A stretch of 19,975 bases of DNA, from contig JBNKDD010000084.1 in the NCBI GenBank assembly GCA_050288085.1, positions 1-19,975 of the forward strand, given 5' to 3'. The translations under genes were made by a program, and so were the position numbers. Below, in pieces: positions 14,910-19,975 of this stretch; positions within the stretch are counted from its first letter, which is position 1; every line of letters begins with the position of its first letter. The DNA comes from JBNKDD01 sp050288085. GTDB taxonomy: Bacteria; Chloroflexota; Anaerolineae; Aggregatilineales; UBA3940. Under the pieces are notes generated by a model. That model made no database searches and was not told the DNA's origin. It was given only the letters and a program-made list of their open reading frames with translations.

Positions 14910-16031
14910 ATGAACGGATTACGACGCTTCTGGATACTCTTCAAAACTGAGTTAAACGCCTGGCGGCATGACCCGATCACGACGGCAGGCGGAATCATTC
15001 CCCCCACCCTGATCCTGATCGCCTTTGGCCTGCTTTTCGGCGGCGAACTAATGTTTAAGATCGGCGTGGTCAACCACGATCAAGGCCCCTATGGTGATCT
15101 GCTGATCGAAACCATTGAGGAAGTCATCTCCCCATTTGGCATCCCTTACTACAGAATCTTTGACGGAACCGAGCAGCAAACCTGGGAGGCTTACGACCAT
15201 TACCGGGTTGAAGGGGTATGGGTCATCCCGAAGGATTTCTCCGAGCGGATTCAGGCCGGGGATAACCCGCAGATTGACATGTACTTCAATAATTACAACG
15301 ACGACCGGGCTAAGAATCACCGGATTTACTCCGCAGAGATTCTGTGGGCCTTCTACAAGAAGCTCGATTTGCCGGGGCCGCCGATGGAGATTCAGGAGAC
15401 CTACCCCCGCCCTGAAATGGTGCACTGGTTCCCGGTCATCGGAGTGGGGATCACACTGCTCGCCACCACCCTGGGCGGGATTTTTAACATGTACGCGCTC
15501 ACCCACAAAGAACACATCTCAGGCTTGACCCTCGAATTCGCCCTGATGCCCCGCTCCCTGATCTGGATGCTGGCAGTGAAAACTTTGCTGGCTTTAATCT
15601 TCAGCATCCTAACCGGCACTTTCTTTTTAGTGGTGTTACTGATCTGGCTGGGTGTCTGGGCCGGGCCTCACCTGTGGCTGGTCTGGGTGCTGTTTGCTCT
15701 GGTGTCCCTCTATTGGATTTCAATCTCCCTGCTGATCGGTCTGCGCTCTCGGAATTATATGGCCGGGGCAATCGGCATAGTGCTCACGGCGATCATTATA
15801 TTCTTCATCAGCGGGGGCCTGAGTATGGTCCGTGTGAACATCAACAAAGTGGACGATATCGCGTGGCTGTTTCCCAATGTCTACGCCGTTGATCCGCTGC
15901 GTGACATGATCCTGTTTAAGGCATTGCCGCTCGATCTACAACATACTCTGATCTACACAATTGGGTTGGCCCTGCTCAGCCTGATAAGCTGTTGGATATT
16001 GTCAATCAAGCGGATACGCTATCTTAGCTAA
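14910..16031 (+). CDS. ABC-2 type transporter permease, second subunit
   Basis: Second membrane subunit, 373 aa, with the same layout as its neighbour: TM1 near residues 29-47 (GIIPPTLILIAFGLLFGGEL), an outer domain of ~120 residues containing EGVWVIPKDFSERIQAG and MYFNNYNDDRAKNHRI, then five to six TM segments. The pair probably forms a heterodimer with the ATPase. ATG 14910 is favoured because GGTGA (14900-14904) is a fitting ribosome site 5 bases upstream; GTG 14901, which overlaps the preceding stop by 4 bp, would have no spacing. A strong hairpin follows the stop by 9 bp. Confidence 0.92.
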   Translation: MNGLRRFWILFKTELNAWRHDPITTAGGIIPPTLILIAFGLLFGGELMFKIGVVNHDQGPYGDLLIETIEEVISPFGIPYYRIFDGTEQQTWEAYDHYRVEGVWVIPKDFSERIQAGDNPQIDMYFNNYNDDRAKNHRIYSAEILWAFYKKLDLPGPPMEIQETYPRPEMVHWFPVIGVGITLLATTLGGIFNMYALTHKEHISGLTLEFALMPRSLIWMLAVKTLLALIFSILTGTFFLVVLLIWLGVWAGPHLWLVWVLFALVSLYWISISLLIGLRSRNYMAGAIGIVLTAIIIFFISGGLSMVRVNINKVDDIAWLFPNVYAVDPLRDMILFKALPLDLQHTLIYTIGLALLSLISCWILSIKRIRYLS

Positions 16032-16040
16032 ATGACAGAT

Positions 16041-16073
16041 AACCGCCCCGATGAATTGATCATCGGGGCGGTT
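16041..16073. terminator. Hairpin terminator, bidirectional, after the exporter operon
   Basis: Perfect 14-bp stem: AACCGCCCCGATGA (16041-16054) and its complement (16060-16073) around a 5-nt loop ATTGA. It begins 9 bp after the permease stop and sits 40 bp beyond the stop of the convergent DUF5667 gene. No T-run follows on plus, so it may act as a weak or factor-assisted terminator or a 3' stabiliser for both units. Confidence 0.65.
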
Positions 16074-16113
16074 AAAGGTAGGAGAAACCGTTATTTAATT
16101 GGTGTGATGTGGT

Positions 16114-17190
16114 TTACTTGCCACCGCGGCCACCACCGCCACCGCCTGAGTTTCCACCCTGACCATGATCTTCGGGCGGGCCTTGATGCTGTTCCCCATC
16201 TTCATTCGGGACACAATCGCCATCGCCGTAGCCATCGCCATCACCATCGCAGCTTCCGTCCTGAAGTTGATCGCGGGTCTGGTCATGGGTCTGATCCTGG
16301 ATGGGTTCGCAATCACCGGTGCCATCACCATCGCCGTCGCCGTCACAGCTCCCATCTTGAAGCTGATCGCGGGTCTGATCTTGCTGCGGGCCAACTTCGT
16401 CAGTAGGCTCAGCCGTCGGCTCCAGATCATCAGCCAGCGCTTCATCATCGGTCGGTTCTTCGGTTGGGTCTACAACTGGCTCATCAGTTGGTTCAGGGGT
16501 CTCAACCACTTCCCAACCGGCTCCCGCGTGACTTTCCGCCCGGAAGCCTGCCGTATCATTCATACCCTCACGTGCCTGTGTCCGCACTCGGGCCATCAAC
16601 TGGGCGGCTTCAGGCAGATCAACCTCTTCCAGATCATCAGCCGCTTCTTCGGCCAGGTCGTCCAGGTCTTCAAGCACCTCGACCAGTTCGGTATCATCCT
16701 CGATCTGTGCAGCAGCATTCAGCGTTTCGTCCAGTTGTGCTTCCAGTCCATCGAGAACTTCTTCGCTTGGCTCCACGCCTTCTTCAGCCAGCGCTACGAT
16801 TTCTTCAGCTCGTTCGGAGGCCAACCGGAGGTTTAACCGGGCCTGGGCCTGAGTAGAAGTTGCCAGTGTTTTTTGGACCTGTTCCATGCTCTGGTCAACT
16901 GAGTACAGTGCGTCTCCCGGCAGGCTGGCGTCGGCGGCTGCCACAGTTCCAACCGTACCACCGGAAACGATTATCAATGCCATCAAAGCTCTTACTAACG
17001 GGTTCATTATCCATTGCTCCTTATTAAATAGTGACCGCCCACGCTCAGGTGTTGCTTTTGCGAGGCGCATCCGGCGAGCCTCCGCCAGGAAGGTTTGCCG
17101 GGCGGCAAGCTGACGAGCGGGATCAGGGGCGGGAATACCTTTCATCGTACTTAAAGCCTCATCTACAATCGGAGGGACTTCGGGTTTCAT
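16114..17190 (-). CDS. Membrane-anchored DUF5667-like protein, putative anti-sigma partner, with duplicated Asp/Gly/Cys loops
   Basis: Single-pass membrane protein of 358 aa. Residues 1-60 are cytoplasmic and basic (FLAEARRMRLAKATPERGR), followed by a TM segment at ~63-86 (ALMALIIVSGGTVGTVAAA). The outer domain opens ASLPGDALYSVDQSMEQVQK and continues as acidic helices with many Glu and Asp (to ~200), the pattern of DUF5667 proteins found beside ECF sigma genes. A Pro/Glu/Thr/Asp-rich linker (228-268) leads to two 32-residue repeats (271-302, 303-334) with SCDGDGDG...GDC, then a Gly-rich tail GGNSGGGGGGRGGK. The start ATG overlaps the sigma gene stop by 4 bp (ATGA), so the two are translationally coupled. 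An anti-sigma or cell-envelope sensor role is inferred from position and topology only. Confidence 0.87.
   Translation of the reverse strand: MKPEVPPIVDEALSTMKGIPAPDPARQLAARQTFLAEARRMRLAKATPERGRSLFNKEQWIMNPLVRALMALIIVSGGTVGTVAAADASLPGDALYSVDQSMEQVQKTLATSTQAQARLNLRLASERAEEIVALAEEGVEPSEEVLDGLEAQLDETLNAAAQIEDDTELVEVLEDLDDLAEEAADDLEEVDLPEAAQLMARVRTQAREGMNDTAGFRAESHAGAGWEVVETPEPTDEPVVDPTEEPTDDEALADDLEPTAEPTDEVGPQQDQTRDQLQDGSCDGDGDGDGTGDCEPIQDQTHDQTRDQLQDGSCDGDGDGYGDGDCVPNEDGEQHQGPPEDHGQGGNSGGGGGGRGGK
16189..16380 (-). repeat. Two tandem 96-bp coding repeats in the DUF5667-like gene
   Basis: Units at 16285-16380 and 16189-16284 (96 bp, 32 codons each) lie head to tail. The first 18 residues, DQTRDQLQDGSCDGDGDG, are identical and the next six nearly so (DGTGDC and YGDGDC), after which they diverge. 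The DNA differs at many third positions, so the duplication is not recent and the protein sequence appears to be under selection. Confidence 0.85.
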
Positions 17191-17744
17191 AGTTCTCCTC
17201 CTTCGATCACACCAGCTGCTGATAGATTGCGACGCAGGGCCGCCAGGCCGCGTTGTTGGAGCGATTTGACTGCTCCGGTAGAGATCGCCAGGGTTTCTGC
17301 CACTTCATCATTATTCATCCCAATCAAGTACTTGAGAATGACCACCGCGCGCTGCTTGGGTGAAAGATGGTGTAGGGCGCGGCGGGCCTGTTCTGCCAGG
17401 ATAGTTTTCTGCGCTTGTTCCTCCGGTCGGAGACCGTCTGCGGGCAGACTTTCGTCCAGAGGAGCATGGTCGCGATGCTTTCGGCGGCGAGATTCATCCA
17501 CCACCAGGTTATGCGCTACCCGGTAAAGCCAGGCTTTGAGATGACTATCAGGGCCTTTTCCGTTGTTAAACTGTTCCAGCAGCCGTTGGAAGGTCTTGGC
17601 GGTTAAATCTTCTGCTGTCTCCACATGCCCCACATGATGATAGATGTACCGGTACAAAGGCACGTAGTAGGTGTCGAAGATCGCCGCCAGTGCTTCCTCA
17701 TTGAGTGCACGTGCACGTTTTAGCAGCGCTTGCTCGTCGTTCAA
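17187..17744 (-). CDS. ECF-type RNA polymerase sigma factor
   Basis: Alternative sigma factor that directs RNA polymerase to a specific promoter set. Region 2 is visible as LYRYIYHHVGHVETAEDLTA through KAWLYRVAHNLVVDESRRRK, and region 4 as LHHLSPKQRAVVILKYLIGM followed by NNDEVAETLAISTGAVKSLQ and RGLAALRR. I favour TTG 17742-17744: GGGGAGG lies 4 bases upstream and the product then starts MNDEQALLKRARALNEEALA, like many ECF factors. The ATG at 17771 adds nine residues but has no ribosome site. The stop overlaps the start of the membrane protein gene by 4 bp, the usual arrangement of an ECF sigma with its regulator. No ECF-type promoter was obvious upstream. Confidence 0.93.
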   Translation of the reverse strand: MNDEQALLKRARALNEEALAAIFDTYYVPLYRYIYHHVGHVETAEDLTAKTFQRLLEQFNNGKGPDSHLKAWLYRVAHNLVVDESRRRKHRDHAPLDESLPADGLRPEEQAQKTILAEQARRALHHLSPKQRAVVILKYLIGMNNDEVAETLAISTGAVKSLQQRGLAALRRNLSAAGVIEGGEL

Positions 17745-17878
17745 AATACCTCCCCAGTGTTCTCTCGTCATTTATTTAGACGCACGAACCCGCTTTTGGA
17801 TACGGTTAGGAAACCAGGATCAGTTGGGGAATTGCTATTGACAATCAAAGAGGATGATGGGAGAAAATCATTACAAAT

Positions 17879-17926
17879 GTAGAGGCATGATATAGCAAAT
17901 CAACAGTTTGTATATCATGCCTCTAC
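17879..17926. repeat. 16-bp perfect inverted repeat with 16-nt loop, possible dispersed palindromic element
   Basis: GTAGAGGCATGATATA (17879-17894) and its exact complement (17911-17926) flank a 16-nt loop. It lies 21 bp downstream of the minus-strand TSUP stop and upstream of the sigma gene, so in RNA it would form a hairpin at the 3' end of the TetR-TSUP transcript. No T-run follows. The GTAG(A/G)GGCA outline resembles palindromic repeats that I recall as abundant in several Chloroflexota and cyanobacterial genomes; whether it is dispersed here cannot be seen from one copy. Confidence 0.65.
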
Positions 17927-17946
17927 CTGTTCCGCCATTTTGTCTG

Positions 17947-18702
17947 TTATGAATGAAACACCAGGAAAACGCCAAACGCCAGAGTCAAGACCGCAAGAGA
18001 TATCGCCAGCGCTTTTCTGTTAATAAAGGTAGTGAGCTTTGCACCTAGATAGGCCCCAATAACAGATCCCCCACCCAGGATAAGCAGCAGCCAGAAGTCA
18101 ACAGCCTGCCGTTGAAGGTAAACAATCGCCCCGGACAGGCTGGTCACCAATACGACCGTTAGTGAGGTGCCAACCGCTATTGGAGGTGACAGGTAAGCAA
18201 AGGAAACCAGAAAGGAGGATAGCGGCGTTGAACCGCTCAACCCAAAGGCCCCACTCACCAGCCCGGTGACCAGGCCCGCTGGAACCAGCAGTCCCCATTT
18301 GGGAGTAGTTTGCGATTCCTCATGCTGTTCCACTTGTTTGATGCGAACCAGCGACAACAGCCCAATCAGCACGAAAGTAATGACCATCAAAGCTTTCAGG
18401 AGGGTTGGCGGCACATATTGAACCAGAAGCGCCCCTCCAGCGACCCCGGCGACAGCAGATCCACCGAGGTACAGTGCAGATGGCCTGTCCACATTCCCCT
18501 GCCGCCAATGCCCAATCGCTCCGGCAAGTGCCGTAACCGTAGAGAGTGCCAATGCCGTCCCTACCGCCCGTTCAACAGTCACCCCCAGGATAAAGGTTAA
18601 GAGAAGGACATACAGGCCACCGCCGCCGCCGCCGATGACTCCCAATAAAAGACCAGCGAACGCTGACAATACAGCAACTTCAACCAATTGCGGTATGTTC
18701 AT
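17947..18702 (-). CDS. TSUP-family (TauE/SafE) membrane transporter
   Basis: Integral membrane protein of 251 aa with about eight hydrophobic segments in two halves, as in the TSUP family (sulfite, sulfonate, thiosulfate or other organic-anion movement). The first half has GLLLGVIGGGGGGLYVLLL and AVGTALALSTVTALAGAIGH, the second GLVSGAFGLSGSTPLSSFLV and AVGTSLTVVLVTSLSGAIVY, the internal duplication typical of the family. The six-Gly run is encoded by a short run of near-identical codons. The start ATG at 18702 has TAGGA upstream. It lies 47 bp after the TetR gene on the same strand, so it is probably under that regulator's control and acts as an exporter. Substrate unknown. Confidence 0.9.
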   Translation of the reverse strand: MNIPQLVEVAVLSAFAGLLLGVIGGGGGGLYVLLLTFILGVTVERAVGTALALSTVTALAGAIGHWRQGNVDRPSALYLGGSAVAGVAGGALLVQYVPPTLLKALMVITFVLIGLLSLVRIKQVEQHEESQTTPKWGLLVPAGLVTGLVSGAFGLSGSTPLSSFLVSFAYLSPPIAVGTSLTVVLVTSLSGAIVYLQRQAVDFWLLLILGGGSVIGAYLGAKLTTFINRKALAISLAVLTLAFGVFLVFHS

Positions 18703-18749
18703 TTCATTTATTCCTATTTTATACTATCCGCTTTTGAGCCGGGTGGCTG

Positions 18750-19349
18750 TTATGCTTTTAACATGCGCAGGACAACATTGGCATCAAGCAGCTCCGGCAC
18801 TTGATGAACGGGAACTGCTGCACTGAGCACAAGCCCCTGGAGGCAAGCCGTGAAGGTCACAGCCAATTGATTCGGATCGCCCATAACCACCTGATTGGCC
18901 GCCTGCCCTGCCACAACCAGTTCGCGTATGGTCTGTGAACTGGTCACGGTATATTGAACCGCCAGCTCACGGGCAGCCTCCGGCACATCCTGGGATATAT
19001 AAGCCTGGTTAATGACCATATACGCTTCGGTATCCTGCCGGGCGCGTTCCAGCACCTCAGTGGTCAACCAGTGCAACTGATCCCAGGGTGTACCGGGTTG
19101 TTCCAGGGCAAGATGAATCAGCGCCAGGGCACCTTCCATCTCTCGCTCAACAAGGGCTGTGAAGAGTTCGTCCTTGCTGCTGAAGTAATGATAAAGTAGG
19201 CCCTTGCTGATATTCGCCGCTGTGGTGATATCCTCGATCATGGTCGCACTAAAACCCTCAGCAGCGAAAACTTTACAAGCCGCAGAAATGATCTCGTCTA
19301 TCCGTTCCTCGCGCATTTGCCCATAGGCATTTTTAGTACGTGGGGACAT
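18750..19349 (-). CDS. TetR/AcrR-family regulator of the TSUP operon
   Basis: 199-aa DNA-binding regulator. The helix-turn-helix is IISAACKVFAAEGFSATMIE followed by DITTAANISKGLLYHYFSSK. The C-terminal domain is not specific enough to name a ligand. AGGAGGG lies 7 bases before the ATG. Upstream is a 34-bp perfect palindrome overlapping its own promoter; downstream, 47 bp away, is a TSUP transporter. The layout predicts autorepression with induction of the transporter by a small molecule. It is divergent from an aldo/keto reductase gene. Confidence 0.93.
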   Translation of the reverse strand: MSPRTKNAYGQMREERIDEIISAACKVFAAEGFSATMIEDITTAANISKGLLYHYFSSKDELFTALVEREMEGALALIHLALEQPGTPWDQLHWLTTEVLERARQDTEAYMVINQAYISQDVPEAARELAVQYTVTSSQTIRELVVAGQAANQVVMGDPNQLAVTFTACLQGLVLSAAVPVHQVPELLDANVVLRMLKA

Positions 19350-19369
19350 TTGAATTCCCTCCTATTTTT

Positions 19370-19403
19370 TATATTTTTGACCGACTAGTCGGTCAAAAAT
19401 ATA
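19370..19403. promoter_or_regulatory. 34-bp perfect palindromic operator between TetR and aldo/keto reductase genes
   Basis: The left half TATATTTTTGACCGACT is followed by its exact complement, centred at 19386/19387. The core TTGACCGACT plus complement is a known style of TetR/AcrR site. It lies 20 bp upstream of the TetR ATG. A second short palindrome, TTAGCGCTAA (19404-19413), adjoins it. Binding by the adjacent TetR is inferred from position. Confidence 0.82.
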
Positions 19404-19405
19404 TT
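19377..19405 (+). promoter_or_regulatory. Possible rightward promoter containing the operator core
   Basis: TTGACC (19377-19382), 17-bp spacer, TATATT (19400-19405), each 5/6. The spacer is almost entirely the palindrome core, so a bound repressor would occlude it. Part of the match is forced by the palindrome itself, which lowers confidence. Confidence 0.4.
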
Positions 19406-19429
19406 AGCGCTAACAACACTGGAAGTCAA
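19401..19429 (-). promoter_or_regulatory. Predicted promoter for the TetR-TSUP operon
   Basis: Minus-strand TTGACT (19424-19429, 5/6), 17-bp spacer, TAATAT (19401-19406, 4/6). The predicted start point would be near 19394, inside the 34-bp palindrome, as expected for autorepression. Confidence 0.55.
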
Positions 19430-19451
19430 GTGTTTTGATTGTTCTGGTCAA

Positions 19452-19480
19452 TTGGCACTGCCGTGCGCCTATGCCATAAT
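19452..19480 (+). promoter_or_regulatory. Predicted promoter for the aldo/keto reductase gene
   Basis: TTGGCA (19452-19457, 5/6), 17-bp spacer, CATAAT (19475-19480, 5/6), 30 bp before the ATG. It is outside the palindrome, so the reductase may also be expressed independently of that repressor. Confidence 0.6.
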
Positions 19481-19510
19481 CTTTTCAAGGTTTGGAAAGG
19501 GGATGCTGAT

Positions 19511-19975
19511 ATGCAATACACACATTTAGGCCGGACAGGAGTCGTCGTCAGCAGGCTTTGCCTGGGCACAATGAATTTCGGGTGTTACACATCCGAAGAG
19601 GACAGTTTCGCCATCATGACCAGGGCGCTTGACCTGGGTATCAATTTTATCGACACGGCCAATTCCTATGGCTGGTTGGGTTGGATGCCGGACACAGGAA
19701 GACGGGGCCTATCTGAGGAGATCATTGGGCGCTGGCTCTCTCAGGAGAAGTCCCGCAGGAATCAGGTTGTTCTGGCAACCAAGGTTTATACCCCGATGAG
19801 CCACGAGATCAACGACCGCGGATTGTCCGCTTATCACATCCGGCAGGCATGCGAGGACAGTCTGCGTAGACTACAAACAGATCATATCGATGTCTACTAC
19901 ATGCACCATATCGACCGCGGGGAGCACCCCCCGTCGATCTACAAGGACTGGATGGGACTGCCGGATCGTGACCTC
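19511..19975 (+). CDS. Aldo/keto reductase (partial, 3' end outside window)
   Basis: NADPH-dependent oxidoreductase of the aldo/keto reductase family. 155 residues are present, about half of the usual 320-340. It opens MQYTHLGRTGVVVSRLCLGT and contains the catalytic tetrad: Asp48 and Tyr53 (INFIDTANSYG), Lys91 (VLATKVYTP), His132 (IDVYYMHHID). After HHID the usual helix is preceded by an insert-like stretch RGEHPPSIYKDWMGLPDRDL, which runs to the window edge. AAAGGGG lies about 9 bases before the ATG; an out-of-frame ATG at 19503 is not used. It is divergent from the TetR gene across a shared 34-bp palindrome. The natural carbonyl substrate cannot be inferred. Confidence 0.92.
   Translation, partial: MQYTHLGRTGVVVSRLCLGTMNFGCYTSEEDSFAIMTRALDLGINFIDTANSYGWLGWMPDTGRRGLSEEIIGRWLSQEKSRRNQVVLATKVYTPMSHEINDRGLSAYHIRQACEDSLRRLQTDHIDVYYMHHIDRGEHPPSIYKDWMGLPDRDL

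Noticed and set aside
16189..16380. Possible CRISPR array or non-coding tandem repeat
   Set aside because: Only two units, in frame, with synonymous differences and no spacers; they are protein repeats.
16032..16406. Plus-strand open frame rich in His and Arg directly after the second permease
   Set aside because: It begins at a TAA-adjacent ATG, crosses the terminator hairpin and is the opposite strand of the Asp/Gly repeats; its composition is an artefact of those codons.
16165..16836. Plus-strand open frame of 223 codons opposite the DUF5667-like gene
   Set aside because: It mirrors the acidic coding sequence; the minus-strand frame has a coupled start, TM segment and clear domain order, while this one has none.

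Overview
The window reads as chromosomal DNA of a Chloroflexota bacterium, most plausibly Anaerolineae-like. This is an inference from gene content: the ffh-rpsP-khpA block, a receiver/MinD-like fusion, ABC-2 exporter pairs, an ECF sigma factor coupled to a DUF5667-type protein, and frequent GTG/TTG starts. No database search was possible. Genes are tightly packed, and no stretch over 300 bases lacks a gene. I found no tRNA, rRNA, CRISPR array, transposase or prophage gene.

Left part (1-2131, minus strand): translation and targeting operon ffh (TTG start), rpsP with a long acidic tail, and the start of khpA, which runs off the left edge. Divergent from it (2299-5562, plus strand) is a compact signalling unit: a receiver domain fused to a degenerate MinD/TadZ-like ATPase, a Sir2 deacylase, and a soluble GAF histidine kinase overlapping the Sir2 gene. 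A minus-strand amidase (5525-6892) overlaps the kinase tail to tail by 38 bp. Diverging from the amidase is fdhD, then an unrecognised 186-aa protein and an RlmI-type rRNA methyltransferase (7008-9692). This run ends at a perfect palindromic terminator.

Centre (9696-12131, minus strand): secD-secF with a promoter upstream of secD. Divergent from secD is a drug-exporter-like operon (12286-16031, plus strand): TetR regulator, ABC ATPase and two ABC-2 permeases. A near-consensus promoter overlaps a perfect 30-bp palindrome just ahead of the TetR gene, which implies autoregulation. A perfect 14-bp stem hairpin closes the operon.

Right part: an ECF sigma factor and its overlapping partner (minus strand). 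The partner is a single-pass membrane protein with a DUF5667-like outer domain and two 32-residue Asp/Gly/Cys repeats resembling calcium-binding thrombospondin-3 loops. After a 16-bp inverted repeat comes a TetR-TSUP exporter operon (minus strand), then a divergent aldo/keto reductase (plus strand) cut by the right edge. The TetR/reductase intergenic region has a 34-bp perfect palindrome lying across promoter-like sequences on both strands, suggesting one repressor switch for both directions.

The most notable candidates are the receiver-ATPase/Sir2/kinase cluster, the sigma/DUF5667 protein with its duplicated Asp/Cys loops, the two palindrome-controlled TetR circuits, and an FdhD with an altered Cys motif.
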